Of a stretch of 64,000 nt of DNA, positions 27,116-35,487 are shown piece by piece (the first letter of the stretch is position 1; each line of letters begins with the position of its first letter). The position numbers and the translations under genes are program-made. The notes under the pieces are model-generated. The model had not been told where the DNA came from and did no database searches. It saw only the letters and a program-made list of their open reading frames with translations. This DNA comes from Kitasatospora azatica KCTC 9699 (lineage in GTDB: Bacteria > Actinomycetota > Actinomycetes > Streptomycetales > Streptomycetaceae): contig NZ_JQMO01000002.1 of assembly GCF_000744785.1 (NCBI RefSeq), positions 2,170,001 through 2,234,000 of the forward strand, read 5' to 3'.

Positions 27116-29050
27116 TTACACCGAGGGCCGTACCGACCCGGGCATGTCGAAGGGCGTGCGGTAGGAGGGCGCCTGGGTGCGCAGGCCGAGCCGCAGGGTG
27201 AGGCGGACCGTGCTGGAGCGGGGCAGTTCCACTTGTAGCCAGGGCCCTTCGACCTGCGTCGTGCGGGTGGTGACTGTCGGGGCCGTGTGACCGTAGTCGT
27301 ACAGGTCGCCGATCCAGGAGGGGTCCTCGCATGCGGTGTGATCGACCGTGCGGATGGTGTGTTCGGCGAAGGCGCCGGCCTGGACGATCACCGAGCGGGC
27401 GAGTTCGGGGTCGAGGTTGACCAGGTCGACGACCGTGGCGTCCGGGTCGATGGACGACACCAGGGCCGCGACGCCGACGGGCAGGCCGGGGCGGCGGGCG
27501 GCGGCGTCGTAGTAGCGCACGCGCGCCTGCTGCAGTCCCCCGTTGTAGACCACCTGGGGGCCGCCCCAGGTCAGTTGGACCAGTGCCTCGGTGACGACGG
27601 GGTTGGACTGCTGCCACAGGTGGATGTCGGCTTCAGGCACCTCCCTGTCACGGTAGAGCTCCATCCGGGTCAGCCGGTGACGTACCTGGGCCTGGGCGGC
27701 GGCCAGGATCTTCTCCGGGTAGTCCGGATTGTCTCCCGCCAGGAACGCCAGCCAGGGCTCCTCATGCCCGGCTTCCTCCTTGCTGCGGAAGGAGCGGACC
27801 GTGCGCCAGTCGTGTCCGGCGGCAGCGCGCAGGCGCTCGATGCGCTGCTGGTCGGCCTCCGACGCCGTGTGGTGCCACAGCGCGGTCGGCACCGCCATCA
27901 GCATGGGGTTGTAGTCGAACCAGCCTTCGTCCTTGTAACGCAGCGGCACGTGGAAGGTGGGGGTGCGTACCTCCTCGGCGAGCTGGGGGATCCACTTGGA
28001 GCGGAGACTGGAGTCCGCCGCGGTGAAGGGCATCACCTTGCCGTGCGAGATGACCTCGTCCAGAGCGGGGCGTACCAGGTCCAGGTAGGAGTCGTCGCCG
28101 GTAACGGCGGCGCCCGCCAGCGCGGCGACGATCGCCGCGTGCCCGATGCTGTACCAGCCGTGCGGCCAGGACCAGCCGTAGTGGCCGCCGTACCAGCGAC
28201 CCTCCAGCAGGCCGCCGACCGTGCCGTCGGGGGCGACGTTGTCGGGCAGGATCCCGCCGTTGGCGGCGGCGCGGTTCCGCCAGGCCCCGACGTACTCGGT
28301 GATCCAGTCCGCGTAGCGCTGTTCGCCGGAGAGCATCCAGGCGTTGTGGACCAGGCCGGCGGCGGCCAGGTTGACCGCGGTGTCGCCGGAGCCCATGCGG
28401 CGGCGCATCTCCTCGCCGAGGCGCGGGTCGGCCTCCAGCGGCGGCTGCGGGGCCCCGGCGGGAAGGATCCAGTCGAGCGGGAAGCCGTACGTCCGGGCTT
28501 CGTTCGGCAGCCAGGGGTAGGCGTCGCCGTCGAAGAGTCCTTCGCGGTCGGGGTCGCTGCCGTTGTGGGGCCGGCGGATGGTGCGGTGTTCGGGGTCGTA
28601 GTTGCCGTGCGCGGGGTTCACGTACAGGTCGGCGAAGCGCAGTGCCCGCCCGGCCCACCGGTCGGGGGCGGCCATGCACAGGAAGTACAGCAGGAGCAGG
28701 CTCTCGCCCTGGTGGAACCAGTCATAGCCGCGCTCGTACTCGTTCTTGAGCATGCCCAGCTCGGTCAGCTGGTGTGTGACGCCCTCCCAGTGCCGCTCGG
28801 CCTGTCGCAGGATGTCGTCCGAGCCGCCGAGCAGGTAGAGCTGCGGCCAGTTGAAGAAGACCTCGTAGAAGTCGTCCGCGCCGTCGCGGGTGGTCAGTTC
28901 ACCGGTGTAGCGAAGCCGCCCGTCCGGGCCGGTGAAGTCGGCCGCGAACCGGCGCCGGGCCCGGTCCAGCAGATCGAACAGCTCGCGCTGCGCGATCGCC
29001 CAGCCCGGCGGTTCGAGCAGCGGCACCGAGGCCGTGAGGAGGGGATGCAT
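27116..29050 (-). CDS. Predicted (alpha/alpha)-barrel carbohydrate-active protein in sugar-import operon
   Basis: A 644-residue cytoplasmic-looking protein without a signal peptide. Aromatic- and acid-rich segments such as GYDWFHQGESLLLLYFLCM, LVHNAWMLSGEQRYADWITEYVGAW and HYGWSWPHGWYSIGHAAIVAALAGA resemble the helical toroids of glycoside hydrolases and unsaturated-uronyl hydrolases. The C-terminal ~130 residues look beta-rich. I do not recognise an exact family. Start: an ATG at 29050 with GGAG upstream is preferred over an in-frame TTG at 29059. It follows a sugar ABC transporter by 42 bp and probably processes the imported glycan. Confidence 0.6.
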   Translation of the reverse strand: MHPLLTASVPLLEPPGWAIAQRELFDLLDRARRRFAADFTGPDGRLRYTGELTTRDGADDFYEVFFNWPQLYLLGGSDDILRQAERHWEGVTHQLTELGMLKNEYERGYDWFHQGESLLLLYFLCMAAPDRWAGRALRFADLYVNPAHGNYDPEHRTIRRPHNGSDPDREGLFDGDAYPWLPNEARTYGFPLDWILPAGAPQPPLEADPRLGEEMRRRMGSGDTAVNLAAAGLVHNAWMLSGEQRYADWITEYVGAWRNRAAANGGILPDNVAPDGTVGGLLEGRWYGGHYGWSWPHGWYSIGHAAIVAALAGAAVTGDDSYLDLVRPALDEVISHGKVMPFTAADSSLRSKWIPQLAEEVRTPTFHVPLRYKDEGWFDYNPMLMAVPTALWHHTASEADQQRIERLRAAAGHDWRTVRSFRSKEEAGHEEPWLAFLAGDNPDYPEKILAAAQAQVRHRLTRMELYRDREVPEADIHLWQQSNPVVTEALVQLTWGGPQVVYNGGLQQARVRYYDAAARRPGLPVGVAALVSSIDPDATVVDLVNLDPELARSVIVQAGAFAEHTIRTVDHTACEDPSWIGDLYDYGHTAPTVTTRTTQVEGPWLQVELPRSSTVRLTLRLGLRTQAPSYRTPFDMPGSVRPSV

Positions 29051-29092
29051 CAGGGACAACTCCGTTCAGGCACGCGAGGCGACCGGCTGGGG

Positions 29093-30031
29093 TCAGTTCT
29101 TGTTGGCGCCGGCGAGCAGGCCGGAGACCAGGAACCGCTGGGAGAACAGGAAGACGGCCAGGACGGGCGTGATCGCCAGCAGCGTGGCCAGGGCCAGTTC
29201 GGGACGCTGGACCGACACTGTTCCCACGGTCGGGTTGAACTCGGGGACCGAGTTGAGCAGTATTCCCAGGCCCACCTGGACGGGGTACTGGTTGCTCTCC
29301 GGCAGCATCACGTAGGGCAGGTAGTAGTTGGTCCAGTTGGCGACGAAGCTGAAGAAGCCGACCAGGGCGACGACCGGGGCCGCCAGCGGCAGCGCGATCC
29401 GGCGGAAGACGCCGAATTCCGAGCAGCCGTCGAGCCGGGCCGCGTCCAGCAGTTCCCGGGGCAGGGCCGTGCTGAAGTAGATGTAGGTCAGGTACACCCC
29501 GAACGGGTAGAACGCGTACGGCAGGATGATCGACCACATCGAGCCGATCAGGTGCACCACGTTGAGCTCCAGGAACAGCGGTACGACCAGGGCGGCGCTC
29601 GGCATCAGCATCACCACCAGCGTGGCGATCAGAAGCACGTGCCGGCCGCGGAACTCCATCATCGCCACGGCGTAGCCGGCCGGTACCACCGCGCACAGGG
29701 TGATGGCCAGCGCGACGAACGAGTAGACGGCCGAATTCCGCAGCCAGGTGAAGATCACGCCACCCTGGTAGGCGGTCAGGGAATCCCAGTTGGCCTTCAG
29801 CGCGTGGAGGGAGCCGAACGACAGGGGACTGCTGTGCGCCAACTGCTCGTCGGTCTTGGTGGCGGCCAGCAGCAGCCAGAGCACCGGCAGCACGAAGAAG
29901 ACGAGGAACAGCAGCAGCACCAGGGCCGGCAGCGGGTTCACGCGGCCTCGCCCGGTCCTCCCGGCCGGACCGGCCCCGGCGCCCTGCCGGTCGAGGGGGG
30001 CGACGGAGCGCCGCCCGATGTCAGTCCGCAT
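29093..30031 (-). CDS. Carbohydrate ABC transporter permease (MalG type)
   Basis: A 312-residue permease with about six membrane segments starting near residue 35 and the EAA loop EFGVFRRIALPLAAPVVALV. The preceding membrane-interface motif YLTYIYFSTALPRELLDAARLDG is typical of MalG-like proteins. Its ATG lies within the end of the upstream permease gene, overlapping by 11 bp. Confidence 0.93.
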   Translation of the reverse strand: MRTDIGRRSVAPLDRQGAGAGPAGRTGRGRVNPLPALVLLLFLVFFVLPVLWLLLAATKTDEQLAHSSPLSFGSLHALKANWDSLTAYQGGVIFTWLRNSAVYSFVALAITLCAVVPAGYAVAMMEFRGRHVLLIATLVVMLMPSAALVVPLFLELNVVHLIGSMWSIILPYAFYPFGVYLTYIYFSTALPRELLDAARLDGCSEFGVFRRIALPLAAPVVALVGFFSFVANWTNYYLPYVMLPESNQYPVQVGLGILLNSVPEFNPTVGTVSVQRPELALATLLAITPVLAVFLFSQRFLVSGLLAGANKN

Positions 30032-30935
30032 CGAAGAACCCTGATCTGGCCACGAAGACGCCCGTCGCGGCCAGTCCGACCACCAGGAGCCCGACCGAAA
30101 TGGCGGCCGCGGTGTTGACGTCGTTGTTCAGGAACGCGAAACCGTAGGCGAGTTGGTTGAGCGAGTAGTCCCGGCCCGCGACGCCCAAGCTCGCCTGGGA
30201 CAGCAACTGGGGTTCGATGAACAACTGGGTACCGCCTGCGAAAACGAGGACGACCATGTAGACGATCCACTTCCGCAGCAGCGGAATCTCGATTCGCCAG
30301 GCCGTCTGCCAGGCTCCCGCGCCGTCGATCCGCGCGGCCTCCAGGACATCGGTCGAGATGTTGTTCAGCGCTCCGTACATCACCACGATCCAGCCGCCCG
30401 CCCCGGTCCAGAAGGCCATGAGGGTGAACAGGATCGGCAGGTGGCCGGGGGCGATGACCTCGCCGAAGGAGTGGTAACCGAGGGCCCGCAGCAGGAAGTC
30501 GACGGGACTGACCGCGGGGTCCAGCACGAACAGCCACACCATGACGCCGGCCGCCCCGGCCAGCGCGCCGGGCACGTAGTAGAGGAACCGCAGGGCCCTG
30601 CTCACGCCCTTCAGTGCCAAGCGGTGCAGCAGGAGAGCGAGGCCGACGACGAAGACGACCAGCGACGTCAGCCAGCACACCAGATACAGGGCCAGGTGCC
30701 AGACGGCGGGAGCGAACCGAAAATCGTTCACGGCGGTGGAGAAGTTGGACAGGCCGGTGAAGGAGCCCCCGACGTCGGTGAACGCGTAGTAGATCGCGTA
30801 GCCGGTCGGCACCAGGCCGAAGGCGATCAGCAGCACCACGTAGGGCGCGACGAAGGCGTGCCCGGCCCGGCCGGGCCACCGTGCGCGCAAGCTCCGCGCA
30901 GTGGCCCGGCCGGTCTCGACGTGGTGCGAGGTCAC
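30021..30935 (-). CDS. Carbohydrate ABC transporter permease (MalF type)
   Basis: A 304-residue permease with six membrane segments and the loop LEAARIDGAGAWQTAWRIEIPLL. The GTG start overlaps the binding-protein stop by GTGA. Together with the MalG-type partner it forms a sugar channel. No ATPase gene is in the operon, so a shared MsiK-type ATPase encoded elsewhere is likely. Confidence 0.93.
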   Translation of the reverse strand: MTSHHVETGRATARSLRARWPGRAGHAFVAPYVVLLIAFGLVPTGYAIYYAFTDVGGSFTGLSNFSTAVNDFRFAPAVWHLALYLVCWLTSLVVFVVGLALLLHRLALKGVSRALRFLYYVPGALAGAAGVMVWLFVLDPAVSPVDFLLRALGYHSFGEVIAPGHLPILFTLMAFWTGAGGWIVVMYGALNNISTDVLEAARIDGAGAWQTAWRIEIPLLRKWIVYMVVLVFAGGTQLFIEPQLLSQASLGVAGRDYSLNQLAYGFAFLNNDVNTAAAISVGLLVVGLAATGVFVARSGFFDAD

Positions 30936-32296
30936 TGCGTCACCGTGTAGCCGTCGGCGCGGGCGTAGTCGACGATCGCGTTCTGCCAGGTCGGCAGGAG
31001 GGAGACCATCGACTCCCCCGCGGTCAGCTTGGGGGTCATCGTGGCTGCCCAGACGGCTTCCTGACTGAACTCGCCGTATCCCCAGCCGGGCCAGACCTGG
31101 CCTGCCGCGGCCTGCAGCGGTCCGGCGATGTCACCCACGTAGTAGCCCGAGGCGGCCTGCTTGGCCAGCCAGTGCTCGGCTGCGGGAAGGTAGGCGGGGT
31201 AGCTGGGGGCGAGGTCGGCCTGGTAATCGTCCGAGGTCGTCACCCATGTCATGAAGGCCGTGCCGGCCTCGAGGTTCGCGCTGTGGGCGGACAGCAGCCA
31301 GGTTCCGCCACCCACGTTGCCCACGGTGGTGCCGGCCTCGGCGGACCATCTGGGCGTCGGCGCGACGGCGAGCTGGCCCGCCGGGGTTTTGAAGGTGTCC
31401 TGGAACAGCGCGCCGCCGAACCAGGACGGGCCGGGCATCAGGAGGATCTTGTCGGCCTGGTTCTTGCCGAAGTCCGAGCTGAAGACGCTGCTCAGCGACA
31501 TCGTCTTGTTCTCGATCAGCGTGTCGAGCAGCGACGCCATGCGCTTGCAGTTCTCACCGGTGGCTTGGACCGTCACCGTCTTGGGACCGGTGATCTGGTT
31601 GGCCCCGCACTTGCTCGCCCACATGTAGATCTCGGGTGCGAAGGCGTCGCCGACCGAACCCACCAGATACCCGGGGTGTTCGGCGGCCACCTGCTGCCCG
31701 AGCGCCTGGTACTGCTCCCAGGTCTGCGGGACCTGGTAGCCCCATTTCTTCATCAGTGGCGCGTTGTACCACAGCACCGTCTGGGCCAGGTCGTTGCGCA
31801 GGCAGTACAACGTGCCGTTGACCGTACAGGGAACGTTGGCGTCCTTCGCCCATTTGGACAGCGTTGAGTCGGGGATGAGGCCCTTGTTCAGTGGGGCGGT
31901 GAAGCCGGCGTCCACGGCCCAGGTGGTCTCGTTGTTCTGACTGCTGAAGACCACGTCCGGCCAGCCCTTGCCGGTGCGGTTGAACAGGTCGACCTTGGTG
32001 CGCAGGTAGCCGGAGCCGTTGGCGTCCCCGTCGTAGGTGACGATGTCCATCTTCACCTCGGGGTGCTCCTGCTGGTACAGCTTGGCGGCCGCCAGGCGGG
32101 TGGAGTCCACCCATACCGTCAAAGTGCCGCCGGTCTGCTTCACCGGATGGAAGCCTCCGGCGGACCCGCCCGTTCCACCGCTGCCGCACGCGGCGACGGC
32201 GGCCATCACGAGAGCGCCGGCCACGACCGGCAGGCCGGTGCGTCTGCGGGGTCCGCCAGCTGTCTTCGCGCCGACCGCACGGACATTCGCTGTCAT
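30932..32296 (-). CDS. Sugar ABC transporter substrate-binding lipoprotein
   Basis: A 454-residue binding protein of solute-binding family 1. The ATG at 32296 has GGAG seven bases upstream and yields a leader with arginine cluster GGPRRRTGLPVVAGALVMAAVAACGSG; the lipobox is VAAC. Family features are KLYQQEHPEVKMDIVTYDGD, PDVVFSSQNN and PQTWEQYQALGQQV. It begins the operon that continues with two permeases and a predicted glycan-active protein. Glucan or oligosaccharide uptake is likely, but the specific sugar is not visible. Confidence 0.92.
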   Translation of the reverse strand: MTANVRAVGAKTAGGPRRRTGLPVVAGALVMAAVAACGSGGTGGSAGGFHPVKQTGGTLTVWVDSTRLAAAKLYQQEHPEVKMDIVTYDGDANGSGYLRTKVDLFNRTGKGWPDVVFSSQNNETTWAVDAGFTAPLNKGLIPDSTLSKWAKDANVPCTVNGTLYCLRNDLAQTVLWYNAPLMKKWGYQVPQTWEQYQALGQQVAAEHPGYLVGSVGDAFAPEIYMWASKCGANQITGPKTVTVQATGENCKRMASLLDTLIENKTMSLSSVFSSDFGKNQADKILLMPGPSWFGGALFQDTFKTPAGQLAVAPTPRWSAEAGTTVGNVGGGTWLLSAHSANLEAGTAFMTWVTTSDDYQADLAPSYPAYLPAAEHWLAKQAASGYYVGDIAGPLQAAAGQVWPGWGYGEFSQEAVWAATMTPKLTAGESMVSLLPTWQNAIVDYARADGYTVTQ

Positions 32297-32507
32297 GAAC
32301 AACTCCACTATGTCGTGGCGCCCGTCCACCACCGGGATGCGGGCCGAACATGTCGCACTTCCACAGGCCCGTTCACGGTCTGGCACTGCGGGTAGCCCCA
32401 GGAGGCGTTGAACTCCCTCATGTCAAACCTTCCGGACGGAGCGAAGCCGTGCTTTCTTCGCACATGGAAGCCCTCATGTCGAGGCTCGTCAGAATGATGA
32501 GCGGGTT

Positions 32508-32527
32508 AATGCCATCGGCATTCTATA
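32508..32527 (-). promoter_or_regulatory. Predicted -10 box and operator for the sugar importer operon
   Basis: On the minus strand a TATAGA hexamer (32527-32522) runs into a perfect inverted repeat AATGCC-N3-GGCATT (32508-32522). A repressor bound there would cover the -10 and start point. It lies about 215 bp upstream of the binding-protein ATG. No regulator gene is adjacent. Confidence 0.45.
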
Positions 32528-32535
32528 GATGCCCC

Positions 32536-32587
32536 CAGCGTTTATCGCTGCGCGCCTTTTCTTAGGCGGAAAAATCCCCCAGGGGGA
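32536..32587. repeat. Further inverted repeats in an AT-richer patch
   Basis: Two short perfect inverted repeats follow the putative operator: CAGCG-N5-CGCTG at 32536-32550 and TCCCCC-A-GGGGGA at 32575-32587. The surrounding ~120 bp is clearly AT-richer than the rest of the window. They may be extra regulator sites or a scar of insertion. Confidence 0.45.
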
Positions 32588-32612
32588 CTATTACTAATAC
32601 TTTTATCGGCGG

Positions 32613-32830
32613 TATGAGTGGCAGACGAAAGCTGCGACGGGACATCGGCTGCGCACCGCGTGGGGGATGATGACCGCCCTCGCCTCGCTCCCGGACGCCG
32701 CGACCGCCACCGGGAGCATCCGATCGGACATCGACCCGACCGACATGTTCGCCGCCCTCACCGGCTTCGGCGGGACTGTCGCAGCCGAGTACGAGACCGG
32801 ACCGATCAGTCTCGGCGGGGGACGAGGGCG
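32613..32830 (+). pseudogene. Remnant of a TetR-family regulator C-terminus
   Basis: One plus-strand frame reads through a segment like the ligand-domain end of TetR regulators: HRLRTAWGMMTALA followed by GSIRSDIDPTDMFAALTGFG. No helix-turn-helix precedes it; upstream the sequence switches to AT-rich DNA with inverted repeats. Downstream the similarity fades after about residue 70. I read it as a decayed 3' fragment rather than a gene. Confidence 0.45.
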
Positions 32831-32924
32831 CCATGATCCCGTGTCAGGGGAACCACCGATCACTGATGCAACTCCGGCCACGCGCCGGCGTCGACCCGAC
32901 CTCGGACCCGCTTACACCACTCGG

Positions 32925-33263
32925 TCAGACCGTCCGGAACCAGCAGACGTCCCCGGAGTCGGGCGACTTCCCCAGTGCCTCCAGCTCCGCCCGGATCCGG
33001 GCCAGTGTGCCGGCCGCGTCCAACTCCCATGGTACGAACGGGTTGCCCGGGAGGGCCTCGCTGAAGTCGCCTGCACGGGCGCCCTCGGCGAGCAGGTCGC
33101 GGATCAGCCGCAGGCACAACTCCCGCTCCGCCGGGACCGAGTACTCGTCACCGAGCAGCTTCGCCGCGGCGCCCGTGATCACCGAGAACCCGAGCCAGTC
33201 CTCGCGGACGTAGTCGCTCAGGTAGGAGAACTCCTCGAGATACTCCGAGGGGGTGAACATCAT
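32925..33263 (-). CDS. Candidate immunity protein for the adjacent toxin
   Basis: A 112-residue acidic, helical protein (starting MMFTPSEYLEEFSYLSDYV) with no signal peptide or membrane segment. I do not recognise its family. It starts 9 bp after the stop of the WXG100-linked toxin gene, with GAGG as ribosome site. Small, acidic and directly downstream, it matches the usual position of immunity genes in polymorphic toxin systems. That role is inferred only from context. Confidence 0.6.
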   Translation of the reverse strand: MMFTPSEYLEEFSYLSDYVREDWLGFSVITGAAAKLLGDEYSVPAERELCLRLIRDLLAEGARAGDFSEALPGNPFVPWELDAAGTLARIRAELEALGKSPDSGDVCWFRTV

Positions 33264-33272
33264 TCCAGCCTC

Positions 33273-34676
33273 TCAGGATTGCGGAATGTGCAGACGCTTG
33301 ACCGGCAGGTCAGGGACGTTGTTGAAGTCGATCGTATCGCCACCCGAGTCGGAGAAGTCCCGGAACGAGATGGTGACCTTCGGGTCGCCGGAAAGCTGCC
33401 AATTCTCAAGGTTACCCTTTGGTAGCGTCCTGGTCTCCGGCGGCCCGAGGCGGTCGTAGAGCTCCTGCTTCACCTGGTCGACCTGTTCCTGCGTGACCAT
33501 GCGCACCCCCGTCGCGCTCTCCTCGCCTATCAAATTGCCGTCGGAGTCGGTGAGGATCTCGCGGACCGCCTGCGACTTCTCGGCCAGAGTCAACTGGGCG
33601 GGATCGGCGGCGGGATCCTCCGCACGGGTCTCGGCATCGGTCAGTTCCTTGTCGAGCGTCGTCTCGACGTCGGCAGTCTCGGCATCCGCGGTGGCCAGCT
33701 CCGGGACGCTCTCCGCGGCCGTCGTGAGTTCTGTGTCGAGGGTGGCGACCCCCTCCGCGGCGATGTCGGTGAGAGCGGCATCGGCCAACGCGTCCGCGCC
33801 GCCGACGATCGCGGCCGCCTCGGCCGCATCCAGGCCGGCCGCCGCACCGTCGGACATCCCGAGGGTGAACACCGTGCCGAGCACGCCCAGGGCCGTGGTC
33901 ACGCCGATCGCGATGCCGGCCTCGGCCAGCTGGTTCTCGAACTCGCTGTGCGCCTTGTCGATCGCGTTGGCGTAGTCGTCGCAGGCCTTGGCCAGCACTG
34001 TGCAGGCAAGCTTCGCGGTGGAGAGCGGTGCACCACCGCCCGGGTCGCCGTCCTTCCAGACGTGCCCCCAGAACCGGCCCATGGCGTCCACCGACTCGCT
34101 GGTATTGGTGTCCGTCAGGCCCTGCACGGTGAGTTGCAACGAACCGGCGAGGTCGTCCAGCGCGCCTGCTGCCGTGCGGTAGGCGCCGGCCGCGGTCCGC
34201 AGCTGGTCCTGGTGCCCGTCGGGCCAGTGCGAGTCCAGCGGCGGTGGCCAGTCGTTGCTCCCCGGGCCGACACAGGTCGGCGGCGCCGGGTAAACGATGT
34301 CGGCGTACACGGCGGGCGGTTGGTAGGTGTCCGGCCCGAGGGCCGAGGGCAACGCGTTCGAGTGGTGGTCAGCCTTGAGGTAGTTGTTCGCCGTGCCGAC
34401 CAGCGCGGTGGAGGCCTGCCCGAGCGCCCGGACGGCCGCGGACATCGTGTCGAACAGCTTCGTGGCCGCCGGGTCATAGCTCTTGGCGAATCCCGTGCCC
34501 CACTTGTCGTCGCCTGCCATCCCCGCCGAGTTCTGCAGCACGGAGTTGAGGGCCGAGCAGGCGGCGTCCAGTTTGTCCTGACCGCCCGCGAAGGCGAGGG
34601 CCGCCTGCTGGAGGTCCGCCGGAGTGATCGCGATCGGGCCGCCGCCACCGCCGTCGGTGACCGCACGGGCCGTCAT
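33273..34676 (-). CDS. WXG100-linked polymorphic toxin candidate
   Basis: A 467-residue protein. Residues ~1-260 are alanine-rich and helical like LXG/WXG-type trafficking regions, with a short segment around ADIVYPAPPTCVGPGSNDWPPP. A hydrophobic glycine/alanine stretch (about 252-300) follows, then an acidic helical linker. The last ~60 residues (PPETRTLPKGNLENW to VKRLHIPQS) form a compact beta-rich tail that could be the toxin domain; its family is not recognised. The ATG overlaps the WXG100 stop as ATGA, and a small acidic gene follows, which is the usual secreted-toxin layout for type VII secretion. Confidence 0.65.
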   Translation of the reverse strand: MTARAVTDGGGGGPIAITPADLQQAALAFAGGQDKLDAACSALNSVLQNSAGMAGDDKWGTGFAKSYDPAATKLFDTMSAAVRALGQASTALVGTANNYLKADHHSNALPSALGPDTYQPPAVYADIVYPAPPTCVGPGSNDWPPPLDSHWPDGHQDQLRTAAGAYRTAAGALDDLAGSLQLTVQGLTDTNTSESVDAMGRFWGHVWKDGDPGGGAPLSTAKLACTVLAKACDDYANAIDKAHSEFENQLAEAGIAIGVTTALGVLGTVFTLGMSDGAAAGLDAAEAAAIVGGADALADAALTDIAAEGVATLDTELTTAAESVPELATADAETADVETTLDKELTDAETRAEDPAADPAQLTLAEKSQAVREILTDSDGNLIGEESATGVRMVTQEQVDQVKQELYDRLGPPETRTLPKGNLENWQLSGDPKVTISFRDFSDSGGDTIDFNNVPDLPVKRLHIPQS

Positions 34677-34969
34677 ACATTCCGCCAGATAGCGCGGTTG
34701 GCGCTCTGCGCGGCGCGGTAGTTCCCGTGTGCGGTACCGGTCAGCTCGTGCAACTTGCGCAGATCCGCGTGCAGTTCACGCGAGGTGCCGCGCCAGTGGG
34801 CGAACGCGGCGTAGAAGGCGTCGTGCGCCTCGCCCTGCCAGGAGCGGGCGATCCGCTCCAGTGCCTGGTCCAAGTCGGTGAGCCACTCCTCCAGACGGTC
34901 GGCGCTCGCGCCAAGTCCCGTGTGCAGCTGATCCATCGAGCCGAAATCGACCACCAGACGATCGGTCAT
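34673..34969 (-). CDS. WXG100 family protein
   Basis: A 98-residue helical hairpin protein of the ESAT-6/WXG100 kind. The W-x-G turn appears in SWQGEAHDAFYAAFAHW near the middle. The ATG at 34969 has a strong GGGGAGGG ribosome site; the frame upstream of it is not needed. It is probably co-secreted with, or targets, the next gene's product through a type VII secretion system encoded elsewhere. The stop overlaps the toxin start by 4 bp. Confidence 0.85.
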   Translation of the reverse strand: MTDRLVVDFGSMDQLHTGLGASADRLEEWLTDLDQALERIARSWQGEAHDAFYAAFAHWRGTSRELHADLRKLHELTGTAHGNYRAAQSANRAIWRNV

Positions 34970-35096
34970 GTGCCCTCCCCGAGCAAGCAACCTGTGTGCA
35001 ACAGTACCGACGCCCGAGTGTTGCGGCAGTCCCCGATCCGTCTCGATCTCGTCCCAACTCCCGCCTGAGCGGCGCGAGAACGCGTCGTCGGCAGCA

Positions 35097-35316
35097 CCCA
35101 TCGCAAGCCCAGCGGCTGCTCGCCTCGGTCGGGCCCGCCTTCCTGGAAGGCACCGCTGGCACTGCCCTCGCCCTGCTCGGACCCGCCATCGACAGGGCGT
35201 ACGGCTCCCGCGCGAACCGCGCCTACCTGCGTAGACGCGGAATCGGCTGCACGATGGCTCCCACGGAGGTCGACCGCCGAGGTGCGACAAGGCCGACTAC
35301 AAGGAACGAGTCCATC
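35097..35316 (+). pseudogene. Chimeric remnant: LanC-like fragment joined to IS5-type transposase fragment
   Basis: In one plus-strand frame the peptide VGPAFLEGTAGTALALLGP resembles the glycine-rich end of lanthionine cyclase (LanC-like) proteins. Without a stop it continues into DRAYGSRANRAYLRRRGIG, which is typical of the C-terminal region of IS5-family transposases. Both parts are too short to work. The junction near 35165 therefore looks like an insertion or deletion breakpoint. The transposase part is the more secure of the two. Confidence 0.5.
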
Positions 35317-35487
35317 GCTAGTGCCGCGTCAGGCAACCTTTGCCCGTCAAGGAGCGGCGTCCGGTGCGTGCTCTCGGCGTGCCGGCCGGAAGTCCTCGTA
35401 CTGGACGTACTTGGGCTTTCGGCCGGTGCGGCGAGAGTGCGTGCCGGGCGTCGCGACGGGGCGAAGGTTGCCTGACGCGGCACTAGC
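35317..35487. mobile_element. 171-bp MITE-like element with 24-bp perfect terminal inverted repeats
   Basis: GCTAGTGCCGCGTCAGGCAA and the next four bases (35317-35340) are repeated exactly as the reverse complement at 35464-35487. The 123 bp between them carry no gene. CTAG is present at each end and is doubled on the right side. The element directly follows a transposase fragment and its right end supplies the stop codon of the broken ung copy. Confidence 0.7.

Noticed and set aside
32667..33425. 252-codon plus-strand frame opposite the candidate immunity gene
   Set aside because: Only its first part resembles a TetR remnant; the remainder is antisense to the immunity and toxin genes and has no gene-like features.
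34996..35475. 159-codon plus-strand frame as an intact gene
   Set aside because: It mixes fragments of two unrelated families and runs into a terminal inverted repeat, so it is a chimeric remnant.
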